DNA from: Cryomorpha ignava
Lineage (GTDB): Bacteria > Bacteroidota > Bacteroidia > Flavobacteriales_D > Cryomorphaceae
NCBI RefSeq assembly: GCF_010686655.1
Contig: NZ_JAAGVY010000015.1
Location: 1 to 64,000, forward strand
Reading direction: 5' to 3'
DNA length: 64,000 nt
This document shows, one piece after another, positions 26,111 to 34,820 of this stretch. The translations under genes were made by a program, and so were the position numbers. Each line of letters begins with the position of its first letter. Position 1 is the stretch's first letter. The notes under the pieces are model-generated. The model ran no database searches. It was not told the origin of the DNA and saw nothing but the letters and a program-made list of their open reading frames with translations.

Positions 26111-26416
26111 GAAGTAATAGAGATTAAAAAGAGCTCCCATCTTTATGTCATATTCATATTTGAAATTCTTTAATTATCGTAACAACACAAGCGAGACTGC
26201 GATCAAAGTTGTTTCATTGAAGCCTGCCAAGTTTACGTCCTTTCGGTTGGGTCACTTTGATTCTGAGACCTGCCAGCTGTTAAATCCTACAGTTCAACAG
26301 CTAAGAGTATAAAGCAATAGCACAACGAAATTCTCCAATTCTAGTTTCCCTAATTTTGATTCCCTCACTTCTTAAATATCTCCTCTCCGTAAATCAGCTA
26401 TGATTATATTTGCGCA
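26111..26416. other. 306-base gap inside transporter cluster
   Basis: The gap holds a degenerate relative (about 26222-26279) of the AGACCTGCCAGGTTT element and a promoter box at 26405. I looked for a cobalamin riboswitch, which would fit a BtuCDF-like system, and saw no conserved B12-box sequence. Confidence 0.5.
26405..26412 (+). promoter_or_regulatory. Bacteroidota -7 box TATATTTG
   Basis: TATATTTG matches TAnnTTTG exactly and ends only four bases before the ATG at 26417. If used, the transcript would be leaderless or nearly so, or translation would begin at the second in-frame ATG (26429). Confidence 0.55.
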
Positions 26417-27415
26417 ATGGCAAAAAAAATGCTTCCTCTTTGGATAGGTCTCACGCTAATTATGGCTGTGCTCTTTGTGGTAAGTCTGTTTTTGGGGTCA
26501 GTTCATATTCCGGTAACTGCTATTTTTGCGCCGGATAAGCTAGCGCAAATTGATCAACATATTCTGTTTGAATCACGGTTTCCAAGAGCGATAGTTGCCT
26601 TGTTTGGTGGTTCAGCCTTGGCTCTGGCAGGGTTGTTTATGCAAACGCTTTTTCGAAATCCGCTTGCCGGACCATCGGTTCTCGGCATTACTTCTGGTGC
26701 TTCACTGGCAGTGGCTGTTTTAACGCTGGGAGTTACGGCTTCTATAATTAGCCAATACCAAATTGCCCTAGCGGCAGTAATTGGCGCTTTTGCTGTTTTG
26801 CTCATTATTCTGGCTGTAGCCAAAAAGTTTTTTGATGTTACAGCTGTTTTAATCGTGGGTTTAATGTTGAGCTTTTTTACATCAGCCATAGTAAGTCTGT
26901 TACAATCTTTTGCTTCCGCAGATGCGATTAAAACCTTCGTGTTTTGGGGATTTGGAAGTTTTTCAGGTGTCTCTCTGGCGGATATTTATATTTTTATTTT
27001 GCCAATAATTTTCGTTCTTATTCTCTCTCCATTTTTTATCAAACCCCTCAATGCGCTATTGCTCGGCGAAATGCACGCGGGCTCAATGGGGATAAACATA
27101 AAGTCGCTGCGCATAAAAATTATGATGGCCACAGGAATTTTAGCCGGAGTGGTAACTGCCTTTTGCGGCCCGGTGGCTTTCCTGGGATTGGCTTCTCCTC
27201 ATATAGCCCGTTTTGTTTTTAAGTCTGTCGATCACCGAATCATCCTTCCAGCTACCATTTTACTCGGAGGAATTCTCGCACTAGTTTGCGATATTATTGC
27301 CCGTTTGCCGGGTAGCGACTACGCCATACCGCTCAATACAGTTTGTGCATTTATGGGTGCACCGGTAGTTATTTATCTGATCGTTGCCGGCCGAAAAAAG
27401 AAATTTCTACTATGA
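26417..27415 (+). CDS. FecCD-family ABC permease
   Basis: This inner-membrane permease of 332 residues has about ten hydrophobic segments. Family signatures are ESRFPRAIVALFGGSALALAGLFMQTLFRNPLAGPSVLGITSGASLAV near the N-terminus, and GPVAFLGLASPHIARFV and LPGSDYAIPLNTVCAFMGAPVVIYLI near the C-terminus. It imports cobalamin, haem or a ferric siderophore with the ATPase that overlaps its stop codon (ATGA at 27412-27415). A second Met (residue 5) is a possible start given the promoter box four bases upstream. Confidence 0.92.
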   Translation: MAKKMLPLWIGLTLIMAVLFVVSLFLGSVHIPVTAIFAPDKLAQIDQHILFESRFPRAIVALFGGSALALAGLFMQTLFRNPLAGPSVLGITSGASLAVAVLTLGVTASIISQYQIALAAVIGAFAVLLIILAVAKKFFDVTAVLIVGLMLSFFTSAIVSLLQSFASADAIKTFVFWGFGSFSGVSLADIYIFILPIIFVLILSPFFIKPLNALLLGEMHAGSMGINIKSLRIKIMMATGILAGVVTAFCGPVAFLGLASPHIARFVFKSVDHRIILPATILLGGILALVCDIIARLPGSDYAIPLNTVCAFMGAPVVIYLIVAGRKKKFLL

Positions 27416-28191
27416 CCGCGATTCAGGCCGAAAATATTTCAATTTCCTACCATTCCAGAAAGGAGAATCGCGTAATTCTCACCGATTTTAATCTAGCTAT
27501 GCAAAAAGGAGAGATGCTTGCGCTAATCGGGTCGAATGGTTCGGGAAAATCAAGCTTGCTTCGTGTGCTTTCGGGATTGCAGGAATCTAATTCCGGCAAG
27601 GTGTTTTGGAATCAGAGAGATCTTTCAGCGATTGCCCGGAGCAGTCGTCCGCGTTACCTCTCCAATCTTTTTAGCAACTATGCACGGGTGGATGGGTTTT
27701 CAGTCTTTGATCTTGTTTCTCTTGGTCGGCAGCCTTACACGGGCATTTTTGGAAAGTTAAAAGCCGAGGATGAAGGCGTAATAATTGAATCGCTTGAAAA
27801 AGTCGGGATGTCTGCCTTCTGGAAAAGCCCAATTGGTACCCTTAGCGATGGCGAATTTAGAAAGGTGATGCTCGCAAAAATGCTCGCGCAAAATGCGCCC
27901 GTAATGATTCTCGATGAACCAACGACTCACCTGGACTTGCCAAGCGGCATTGAGTTTTTAAAATTGCTCAAAAAGCTTGCGCGCGACGAACAAAAAACCA
28001 TTCTATTGAGTTCTCACAATATATCGTTGGTTTTTAAAATGGTCGATAAAATTGTTCTGCTCAATGATTCCGGAAGGTACATTTCAGGTACACCAAAAGA
28101 GGTGGCAAACCATGAATTGATGTGTAGCTTTTTGAAAACATCGGATATCTATTTTGAAAACGAGAATCTCATTTTTAATCCAAAACTATGA
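27412..28191 (+). CDS. ABC ATPase of FecE/BtuD type
   Basis: This ATPase of 259 residues works with the FecCD-type permease. Walker A is GSNGSGKSS, Walker B APVMILDEPTTHLDLP, and the H-loop LLSSHNISLVF. The signature motif is LSDGEFRKVMLAKMLA, with Asp in place of the first Gly of LSGGE, as in some FecE-like proteins. The start at 27412 overlaps the permease stop (ATGA). The frame is open upstream to 27343, but that part only shadows the permease. The stop likewise overlaps the next gene. Confidence 0.9.
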   Translation: MTAIQAENISISYHSRKENRVILTDFNLAMQKGEMLALIGSNGSGKSSLLRVLSGLQESNSGKVFWNQRDLSAIARSSRPRYLSNLFSNYARVDGFSVFDLVSLGRQPYTGIFGKLKAEDEGVIIESLEKVGMSAFWKSPIGTLSDGEFRKVMLAKMLAQNAPVMILDEPTTHLDLPSGIEFLKLLKKLARDEQKTILLSSHNISLVFKMVDKIVLLNDSGRYISGTPKEVANHELMCSFLKTSDIYFENENLIFNPKL

Positions 28192-28985
28192 AAGTCAGTA
28201 TAATCGGATTGGGCTGGTACGGAAAGCCACTGGCTGAAAAATTATCTGCTTCTTATAAAGTGGTTGGAACAAAATCATCACGAGATGGAGTATCGAGCTG
28301 GGATGTTGATTCTGTTTCGGCACATTATCTCAATTTGAATGAAGAACTGGATTATGCTCAATTAAAACCGGTTTTTGATGTTGATGTATTGATTTTAAAT
28401 ATTCCACCTTCAGCTGCAAAAACTACGGCGTATTCATATCAGATGATGAAAATTCTTGAAGGAATTAAAAAGTTCGATCTAAAACACCTCATTTTTATTT
28501 CGTCAACAGGAGTCTTTGGCGAGCATCAGATTAATGCTGATGAAGACACGATTCCAGAACCAACCCGCGGAAATGGAGAAGTTCTTAAGCGCGCAGAGAA
28601 TTATCTGGCCGAAAATTTTGCCGGAAGGCTAAGCATTATTCGCCCGGGCGGCTTAGTTGGTGGGGAAAGGCATCCCGCAAAATATCTTGCCGGGAGAGAA
28701 AATGTATCCGGAAAAAATCACCCGGTAAATCTGGTGCACCGAAAGGATTTTATTGCGCTTACTCAATTTCTTATCGAGAATAAAACCAATCGTTCGTGCT
28801 TTCACGCTATAGCGTCTAAACATCCATTAAAAAAGGAGTTTTATATCGCTGCCGCGGAAAAAATGGGATTGAAAAAGCCGGAGTTTGATGAAGGAGATAT
28901 GAGTGGCGGAAAATTAATTCTAGGTGATAAAACACAAGCCGAGACAATTGATTTTGAGTTTAATGATCCGTTTGAGATGGCCTAA
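28188..28985 (+). CDS. NAD(P)-binding epimerase-like (YeeZ-type) protein
   Basis: This is a predicted Rossmann-fold protein of 265 residues. MKVSIIGLGWYGKPLAEKLSASYKVVGTKSS gives a GxGxxGxPLA nucleotide-binding loop. LKHLIFISSTGVFGEHQ, EDTIPEPTRGNGEVLKRAENYLAE and LSIIRPGGLVGGERHPAKYLAGR follow the atypical extended SDR pattern. It overlaps the ATPase stop by four bases (ATGA), so it belongs to the transporter operon. A role in processing the imported ligand is conceivable but not shown. Confidence 0.78.
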   Translation: MKVSIIGLGWYGKPLAEKLSASYKVVGTKSSRDGVSSWDVDSVSAHYLNLNEELDYAQLKPVFDVDVLILNIPPSAAKTTAYSYQMMKILEGIKKFDLKHLIFISSTGVFGEHQINADEDTIPEPTRGNGEVLKRAENYLAENFAGRLSIIRPGGLVGGERHPAKYLAGRENVSGKNHPVNLVHRKDFIALTQFLIENKTNRSCFHAIASKHPLKKEFYIAAAEKMGLKKPEFDEGDMSGGKLILGDKTQAETIDFEFNDPFEMA

Positions 28986-29034
28986 ATAAATGTCACTTTA
29001 GCAGTCGCTCTAGTTTACCGCGCTTTCGAGCGTG

Positions 29035-29057
29035 GCGTCTCTCGAGGGACGCTTTTT
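29035..29057 (+). terminator. terminator of fecCD-type operon
   Basis: The stem GCGTCTCTC / GAGGGACGC (with one T-G pair) is followed by five T residues. It lies 50 bases after the stop of the epimerase-like gene. Confidence 0.6.
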
Positions 29058-29208
29058 CCGGTATCCTGCCGGGCTATTAATGAGACGATTTCATTTCTCA
29101 CTAAGCTCTTTAATACAATAACTTTTGTCTCAAGCAACCCCGAATATTTCGGGATTAGAGACGGAACGCCAGACAAATCATCCGGTGCGGGACTCGACCA
29201 ATAGAAAA

Positions 29209-30156
29209 CTAAAACCGTCCTGGTAATAGCTTAGCTAATTCGTTTTTTTCTCTTTCTAGCTTTTTCAAAAACGCCTTTGATTCTTCACTGCCGGCATTCT
29301 CTATTTTATGATCTGCCATCGCTTTCCATTTCTTAATTCTCGCCATCAAGGGAAATGCATTTTGTGAAATAAGCGCTTCGCTAAATTTCTCCCGAATAAG
29401 GTGAATACCTAGCTCATTCAAATGGATAAAATCATCTTGTCGATAAAATCGATAATCCCGCAACTCGTCCATTACAAATTCAAAAATAGGAAGATACTTT
29501 GTGTTGGGATATTTATTTTCAAGCATCTCACAGAGTCTGATCAATCGGGCCTTAGATCGATTGTTGTCTGTAGCTCCATGGCGCAAATGCCTGATAGGTG
29601 AAACGGTTAAAATGATTTTAAGATCTGGATTTATGCTCAGAAGTTTTTCGAATGCCTCATCAAGCGCGTTTAGCATGTCGTCTTCTTTAAGCATACGCTT
29701 TAAAAAATCAAAAGAAGGTAAATGGTGACAATTATTTACAATTTGCCCATTCGATTTATTCTCAAATGCAATTGAGGTTCCGAATGTGAGAAATAAAAAG
29801 GAGCTTGCACGAAGCGCTATTCCAAGCCCCTGAATAGCATTATTTATTTGCTTCGCAGCGATCTTTGCATCCACATTTTTAAAGAAACTGTGAAAGTCGG
29901 GATGCACATAGGTTTCACGACTTTTGAGAAGCTCTGATTCTGAAATGAGTTCACCTTCAAGACTTCTGGAAATATGTCTTGCGATGCTGACTGGATTATA
30001 AGTGATGCCGCAAATATTACTTTGTACATCAAATTTCATTTCTTTCAACCAGCCGCCTATGTTTTCAGAAAAGCAGCTGCCCATAAAGACACATTCAGTA
30101 TGGTAATCTACTTTCGATTCAAAAACAGAAAAGGCTATTTTGGTAAAAATTTCCAC
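29209..30156 (-). CDS. GSCFA-family protein (SGNH-hydrolase-like)
   Basis: The 315-residue protein carries the family-naming motif as CVFMGSCFSENIGGWLKEMKFDV (GSCFS), where the Ser is the presumed nucleophile. LFLTFGTSIAFENKSNGQIVNNCHHLP and LKIILTVSPIRHLRHGATDNNRSKARLI follow, together with DDFIHLNELG with the late Asp and His. This is PF08885, common in Bacteroidota and some proteobacteria; the substrate is unknown. There is no signal peptide, so it is probably cytoplasmic. It is downstream of the TonB-domain gene on the same strand, but a hairpin lies between. Confidence 0.85.
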   Translation of the reverse strand: MEIFTKIAFSVFESKVDYHTECVFMGSCFSENIGGWLKEMKFDVQSNICGITYNPVSIARHISRSLEGELISESELLKSRETYVHPDFHSFFKNVDAKIAAKQINNAIQGLGIALRASSFLFLTFGTSIAFENKSNGQIVNNCHHLPSFDFLKRMLKEDDMLNALDEAFEKLLSINPDLKIILTVSPIRHLRHGATDNNRSKARLIRLCEMLENKYPNTKYLPIFEFVMDELRDYRFYRQDDFIHLNELGIHLIREKFSEALISQNAFPLMARIKKWKAMADHKIENAGSEESKAFLKKLEREKNELAKLLPGRF

Positions 30157-30171
30157 AGCCCAAAATAAACT

Positions 30172-30202
30172 AAAAATCCGCTATCTAAGACGGCGGATTT
30201 TT
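30172..30202 (-). terminator. terminator of TonB-domain gene
   Basis: AAAAATCCGC (30172-30181) pairs with GCGGATTTTT (30193-30202) around an 11-base loop. On the minus strand the stem ends in TTTTT. It lies 20 bases after the TonB-domain gene stop and 15 bases before the GSCFA gene start, so it separates the two. Confidence 0.75.
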
Positions 30203-30222
30203 ATTTTTAATTTGGTTGAGAA

Positions 30223-30555
30223 TTACAATTCTTCGTATCGAAAAGTGAATTTAGCAAAGTGCATACCACTTGACTTTCGCGGGTCAAGTCTTAGCTGTTC
30301 CAATTGATCTCGAACATATTTCCCTAGTTCATCGTGTGAGGCGTTCATCTCTTTCACCTGCACATATCCCATGTCGCTTACTTCAAATTGCACCATAACA
30401 ACTCCTTGTAGCTGGTTTTTCATGGCGAATTTTGGGTAAGAGATTTCCTTTCTAATGAGCTTTTGCATCTCACTTCCGGGATTTGATCCTGCATGAGCTG
30501 AAAAGTTTAATAAAATGATAAGTACTGTTAAAATAAGCGTACTCAACTTTTTCAT
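30223..30555 (-). CDS. small exported protein with TonB C-terminal-type domain
   Basis: The 110-residue protein has signal peptide MKKLSTLILTVLIILLNFSAHAG. It then has a TonB-C-like domain: ISYPKFAMKNQLQGVVMVQFEVSDMGYVQVKEMNASHDELGKYVRDQLEQLRLDP. There is no proline-rich spacer, so it is unlikely to work as a full TonB. Stand-alone domains of this kind are common in the phylum and their role is unclear. The start at 30555 is chosen over 30582 because the signal peptide begins there. Confidence 0.78.
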   Translation of the reverse strand: MKKLSTLILTVLIILLNFSAHAGSNPGSEMQKLIRKEISYPKFAMKNQLQGVVMVQFEVSDMGYVQVKEMNASHDELGKYVRDQLEQLRLDPRKSSGMHFAKFTFRYEEL

Positions 30556-30712
30556 TGTTTTCTGTTTTGATTTTCGGGGCAAAGGTGAATCTTACTGGTT
30601 ATTAATACATGTTCCACAGTTTATTCTTCTATAAATATTGGGTTATCCAAATGTATCTAATGTGAAATCGGTGGTGCATTTTAACTAGGCAATTTTTCCG
30701 AAAGGATTACCT

Positions 30713-30720
30713 TAGATTTG
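30713..30720 (+). promoter_or_regulatory. Bacteroidota -7 box TAGATTTG
   Basis: TAGATTTG matches TAnnTTTG and ends 8 bases before the ATG at 30729. It drives the three-gene ABC operon and would give a very short leader. Confidence 0.55.
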
Positions 30721-30728
30721 CAGCGGCT

Positions 30729-31376
30729 ATGGCTAATATGAATGAATCTATTTTAAGTGTAAGAAATTTGTCTTATTCCTACCAAAATGGGACTATGATC
30801 TCTTTTCCCGATTTTGAGATTTCGAAAAATGACCGTTTGCTAATAACGGGCAATTCCGGAACGGGTAAAACTACTCTGCTCCACTTACTGAGTGGACTTT
30901 TGATGATGCAAAAAGGTGAAATTATTATTTCGGGCAGCAATTTAAGTGCCTTATCGCAACAGAAACTGGATAAGTTCCGTGGCCGAAACATAGGTCTGGT
31001 TTTTCAGCAGCCAAAGTTTATCAGTTCAATAAATGTGTTAGAAAATATCAAAGTCGCCCAGCTTTTTGGCTTTGGAAAAGTAAATACGCAAGATGCTACA
31101 AGTTTGCTGAACGAATTGGGAATAGGCGATAAGGCTCAGAAAAGCACGAATGAGTTAAGCGGTGGCGAAAGGCAAAGGCTGGCAATTGCGCGCGCGCTTG
31201 CGGCTAAGCCAACTCTTGTATTGGCCGATGAGCCTACCAGCAGCCTTGATGACGATAATGCCGAAATGGTATATGAGCTTCTACACCAGGAAGCCGTAAA
31301 AAATGGCGCTACGCTTATTGTCGTATCTCATGACCAGCGTTTAAAATCAAAATTTGAAAATATGGTAGCGCTATGA
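30729..31376 (+). CDS. ABC ATPase, LolD-like (putative metal-related system)
   Basis: This ATPase of 215 residues has Walker A GNSGTGKTT, signature LSGGERQRLAIARALA, Walker B LVLADEPTSSLDDD and H-loop LIVVSHDQRL. Its stop overlaps the permease start by four bases (ATGA, 31373-31376). The three-gene operon (ATPase, FtsX-type permease, small exported CxxC protein) resembles the zinc-related Zrg clusters of Vibrio as I remember them. That comparison is from memory and is not proof of a zinc role. Confidence 0.88.
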   Translation: MANMNESILSVRNLSYSYQNGTMISFPDFEISKNDRLLITGNSGTGKTTLLHLLSGLLMMQKGEIIISGSNLSALSQQKLDKFRGRNIGLVFQQPKFISSINVLENIKVAQLFGFGKVNTQDATSLLNELGIGDKAQKSTNELSGGERQRLAIARALAAKPTLVLADEPTSSLDDDNAEMVYELLHQEAVKNGATLIVVSHDQRLKSKFENMVAL

Positions 31377-32560
31377 ACGTTTTCAAATTGAGCTTTAAGA
31401 ATTTATTTGCTCGCCCAATGCGCTCGGTGTTAACAGTAACTATGCTTACAATGGGTGTGGCATTAGCTTCATTACTTATTTTGGTTGGCAATGCGCTTGA
31501 CGATAGCTTTAAGAAAAACATTCGCGGAATAGATATGGTGGTGGGAGCGAAGGGAAGTCCACTGCAACTTATCTTATCTGCTATATATCAAATAGATAGC
31601 CCTACTGGGAATATCAGCTTAGCTGAAGCCCGCAAACTGGCAAAAAATCCTCAGATTAAAGAAACCATTGAACTCTCTTTTGGCGACAGCTATAAAGGCA
31701 GGCGAATTGTAGGAACCTCTCAAAAGTATGTTGCCCTTTACGATGGCTCGATGGCCGATGGGATTTTATGGGAAAAACCTTTTGAAGCAGTCGTTGGTGC
31801 ACAAGTGTCCCAAGAATTTGATTTAAAAACCGGAGATGAATTTTACAGTGCTCATGGAGTAGATGGTATGGGTCACGACCACGAAGAGCATCCTTTCACG
31901 GTTGTGGGTGTACTCAATACTTCGGGTTCGGTTTTAGATAAACTCATACTAACTGCGCCTGAAAGTATTTGGGAGGTTCACGCCGATGCCGATCACGACT
32001 CTTCGGCGACACCTGAGATAACAGCGATGCTTGTAAAATTTCGCAGTAAAATGGGCATAATGACCCTGCCACGTGTTGTAAATCAGCAAACAAGCATGCA
32101 GGCAGCTTTGCCTGCTATAGAAGTAAATAGGCTATTCGAGCTTTTTGGAGTCGCCATTTCTACTTTGCAGATTGTGGCCTTGGTTATCATGTTGCTCGGG
32201 GCGGTAAGTGTTTTTGTGTCAATGGTCAATGCATTGAAGGACAGAGCATTTGAAATGGCTCTGATGCGCTCAATGGGTGCTTCACGTAGTCAGATATTTG
32301 GAATGATACTTCTAGAAGCGCTGATGCTCGGTATCATAGGTACCGTTTTAGGACTCATACTTTCTCACATAGGCATAGCGTTTTTAAATACTTACGCGAA
32401 TGAACAGTTTGGAATTAACGTGTCTATCTGGGCTTTAGATCCGCTGGAATGGTTATTGATTACTGCTACCATCGTTCTGTGTATTTTTGCGGCCTTACTG
32501 CCGTCAATAACCACTATAAAAATGGACGTTTCAAAAATATTATCTCGTTATGAAAATTAG
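31373..32560 (+). CDS. FtsX/MacB-type ABC permease with His-rich periplasmic segment
   Basis: The 395-residue permease has an N-terminal helix (PMRSVLTVTMLTMGVALASLLILVGNAL), a periplasmic domain and three C-terminal helices (ISTLQIVALVIMLLGAVSVFVSMVNALKDRAFEMALMRSMGASRSQIFGMILLEALMLGIIGTVLGLILS). The periplasmic part contains DGMGHDHEEHPFTVVGVL and HADADHDSS, histidine/aspartate clusters that could bind a metal. It overlaps the ATPase upstream (ATGA) and the small exported protein downstream (11 bases). Confidence 0.85.
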   Translation: MNVFKLSFKNLFARPMRSVLTVTMLTMGVALASLLILVGNALDDSFKKNIRGIDMVVGAKGSPLQLILSAIYQIDSPTGNISLAEARKLAKNPQIKETIELSFGDSYKGRRIVGTSQKYVALYDGSMADGILWEKPFEAVVGAQVSQEFDLKTGDEFYSAHGVDGMGHDHEEHPFTVVGVLNTSGSVLDKLILTAPESIWEVHADADHDSSATPEITAMLVKFRSKMGIMTLPRVVNQQTSMQAALPAIEVNRLFELFGVAISTLQIVALVIMLLGAVSVFVSMVNALKDRAFEMALMRSMGASRSQIFGMILLEALMLGIIGTVLGLILSHIGIAFLNTYANEQFGINVSIWALDPLEWLLITATIVLCIFAALLPSITTIKMDVSKILSRYEN

Positions 32561-32990
32561 AATCCTATCTTTTATCTTACTGATTATGAGCTTCAACCTG
32601 GTTGCTCAAAATGTGCCGGAAGTAAATTGGACAAATTTAATGGATATCACTTTCAAGGATATTTATCTTGAAAAGGATGATATTTACGTCTATTACCCGC
32701 TTTTTGGCGAAAAGCAGAAAAAACATGATGGACAAACAATTCAAATAACAGGTTACATCATTCCCATAGATGTAGAACAAAACCAATACGTTTTATCCGC
32801 ATTCCCATTTAGTGCTTGTTTCTTTTGCGGAAACGCAGGCCCCGAATCTGTCATGGCGGTTTACTTTCAAGGCAATACACGCGTTTTTAATACCGACGAG
32901 CGACTAAAGCTAGAAGGTACGCTTGAACTAAATGACACAAATGTTGACGAGCTGGTTTATGTTCTGCGCAACGCGCGAGTTAAGCCTTAG
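32550..32990 (+). CDS. small exported protein with CxxC, DUF3299-like
   Basis: The 146-residue protein has signal peptide MKIRILSFILLIMSFNLVAQ. The mature domain includes VNWTNLMDITFKDIYLEKDDIYVYYPLFGEKQKKHDGQTIQITGYIIPID and AFPFSACFFCGNAGPESVMAVYF, an OB-like beta structure with a CxxC pair that could bind metal or be redox-active. The layout recalls DUF3299 proteins found with Zrg-type ABC transporters. The first 11 bases overlap the permease gene, indicating coupled translation. Its last 11 bases overlap the converging gene on the other strand. Confidence 0.72.
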   Translation: MKIRILSFILLIMSFNLVAQNVPEVNWTNLMDITFKDIYLEKDDIYVYYPLFGEKQKKHDGQTIQITGYIIPIDVEQNQYVLSAFPFSACFFCGNAGPESVMAVYFQGNTRVFNTDERLKLEGTLELNDTNVDELVYVLRNARVKP

Positions 32991-34518
32991 CAACTATTTT
33001 GCGTGTGGTTTTTTTCTTAGTGGGCTTTACAGATTTTTGATTTTTAGCATTTATCCATTCCTCAATACGCACTACTTCATGCGAAAATGGTGTCCATTTA
33101 TAATCAGAATCTCTTTTTAATTCCTGTAAGTTTTCTGCAATAACTGGCAGCGTTACTTCAAAGTCGTAGTTACGTGCTTTTAACTTTTTAAATATTCTGA
33201 TTAAAAGCTTATCGCGTTTTCCTAAAGAATGATCAGCCTTTATCTCTTCCAGGTTTTTAAAGGCTTCTTTTATTGATTTATCCGCGATTTTTGGGTGGGT
33301 ACTTAAAATATCAATTCCGGATATCAATAGTAGAAAATTGATGCCCAATTGAGTTTCGAAGGGAATACTTGCTGTAGGATTTGCTTTGGAGAATAAAAAT
33401 TTCGCCGCAGTTAAAGGTTTGTCATTTAAGTATAGAAATGCGCCATTAAAAAATTCGTATTGCGCCGTGGCGTAAGGGAGACTTGTAATGTATCTGGAAC
33501 GACTTCGCAGATCCAGAAGGCTTTTTATTTCACTATAGTTTCCGTTATAAAAATCAAGAAACATTATTTTAGAAGAAATCAAATAATGCTCGTAATCACT
33601 TTTCTTAAATAGGTTAGCCGTTTCACTAAATATTTCTTTTGCTTTTTTATAATTCTCTATTAATACTTCGCACTGCGCAATCTTTAGCAATATTTGCGCT
33701 TCGCGCTCAGAGCTTTGCAAAGGAGCTTTTGATCGCACAATTTCTAAAACATCACGGTATTTTTTAACCGCTCCACTATAATCTTTTTTGAGTTTCAGGC
33801 TCTCACCCTCAATAAGCCATAAAAAGTAGGTAACCGAATATAGATCACTTTTTTTGGAAATATCTTTTACTTCTTTAAGACCATTTTCAATCGCTGCCTT
33901 AAAAGCCTTCGGTAAAGGTAAACCAGTGTGCAAAGACACATTTTGATAATGTTTTCGAGCTTTATGAAGGCCAGTGCGTTGCTCTTCGAGGTCAATTAAT
34001 TTTTGGTCGTATTGATCGTATTCTTTAACATCAGCATTTAAAACGCTTTTTAATTTTAAAAGCTCATAACCTTCTATCACCTGGTCTATTTCTTCATATT
34101 TCGTAGATCTCGATATGATCTCATCTAGCAAAAAGTTAGCATTTTCTAAAAGTCCTTTTTTGAGGAAGATTTCGGCCAGAATCAATTTTTTCCTGCCGGT
34201 GGCTTTATTTCTAAAGCTATTGCTATACTCAAATTGCTTATCGAGGTTGATATCCAGAAGTAACGCTTCGTGAATTAAATTACGCGTTGCACGGTAGAAA
34301 ACAGAAAGATTATCTGTTTTGGTTTCGAATCCAATGGTTTTTAAAATTTCAACTTCCGACTTTTCAGGAAATTCTGATATTGCCTTAATAAAATCGTTCG
34401 ATTTTAAAACCTGAGAAGTGTTTACCGTTGGCATGCTCGCTATATGAGCCTCAATGCTATTTAACTCACTTTTAGAGCTGGTAATTATTATTTCTCTGAT
34501 TTCTTTATATCTGTCCAT
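32980..34518 (-). CDS. helical-repeat (TPR-like) protein, unknown function
   Basis: The 512-residue protein has no signal peptide. It is almost wholly helical, with TPR-like pairs such as RKKLILAEIFLKKGLLENANFLLDEII, SVTYFLWLIEGESLKLKKDYSGAVKKYRDVLEIV and AQILLKIAQCEVLIENYKKAKEIFSETANLF. The C-terminus is very basic (KPTKKKTTRKIVAKA), which could bind nucleic acid or simply aid solubility. It converges with the CxxC exported protein, overlapping by 11 bases. I do not recognise a named family. Confidence 0.7.
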   Translation of the reverse strand: MDRYKEIREIIITSSKSELNSIEAHIASMPTVNTSQVLKSNDFIKAISEFPEKSEVEILKTIGFETKTDNLSVFYRATRNLIHEALLLDINLDKQFEYSNSFRNKATGRKKLILAEIFLKKGLLENANFLLDEIISRSTKYEEIDQVIEGYELLKLKSVLNADVKEYDQYDQKLIDLEEQRTGLHKARKHYQNVSLHTGLPLPKAFKAAIENGLKEVKDISKKSDLYSVTYFLWLIEGESLKLKKDYSGAVKKYRDVLEIVRSKAPLQSSEREAQILLKIAQCEVLIENYKKAKEIFSETANLFKKSDYEHYLISSKIMFLDFYNGNYSEIKSLLDLRSRSRYITSLPYATAQYEFFNGAFLYLNDKPLTAAKFLFSKANPTASIPFETQLGINFLLLISGIDILSTHPKIADKSIKEAFKNLEEIKADHSLGKRDKLLIRIFKKLKARNYDFEVTLPVIAENLQELKRDSDYKWTPFSHEVVRIEEWINAKNQKSVKPTKKKTTRKIVAKA

Positions 34519-34820
34519 ATTCGATTATTAATGTCCTTACTATTCTACGATTAAACGACCAGTTTAGATTCTTTTATTAATTCTAAATTACTAATACGCC
34601 ATTGTTTAAAATGGGTAATCACCCATGAAAACAGGAAGTTTCAAGTTTTGTTCTACATAACTTATTAAAAAAGTAAAAAATAAAACCATAAACTTTTTTA
34701 GCGGTTATTTTTTAACGGCTATTCGCTGAAAGGAATAGTCTTAAAGCTAATGGGTCATAAAAAAGTCCAATAGTTATGTTTGAACTATTGAGCGGAAGTT
34801 TATTTGAGATCGGGATTTTT
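34519..34820. other. 302-base gap with terminator
   Basis: This AT-rich gap lies between the start of the helical-repeat gene and the end of the first giant gene. It has a palindrome ATGGGTAATCACCCAT at about 34614-34629 and the terminator at 34758-34790. No gene or RNA is seen. Confidence 0.5.
34758..34790 (-). terminator. terminator of first giant surface-protein gene
   Basis: CAATAGTT (34768-34775) pairs with AACTATTG (34783-34790) around a 7-base loop. On the minus strand the stem is followed by GGACTTTTTT. It lies about 30 bases after the stop codon. Confidence 0.65.

Noticed and set aside
26111-26416. Cobalamin riboswitch
   Set aside because: It was looked for because of the BtuCDF-like genes; no B12-box or matching stem set is visible.
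30223-30555. Full TonB protein
   Set aside because: Only the C-terminal domain with a signal peptide is present; there is no proline-rich spacer and it is too short.
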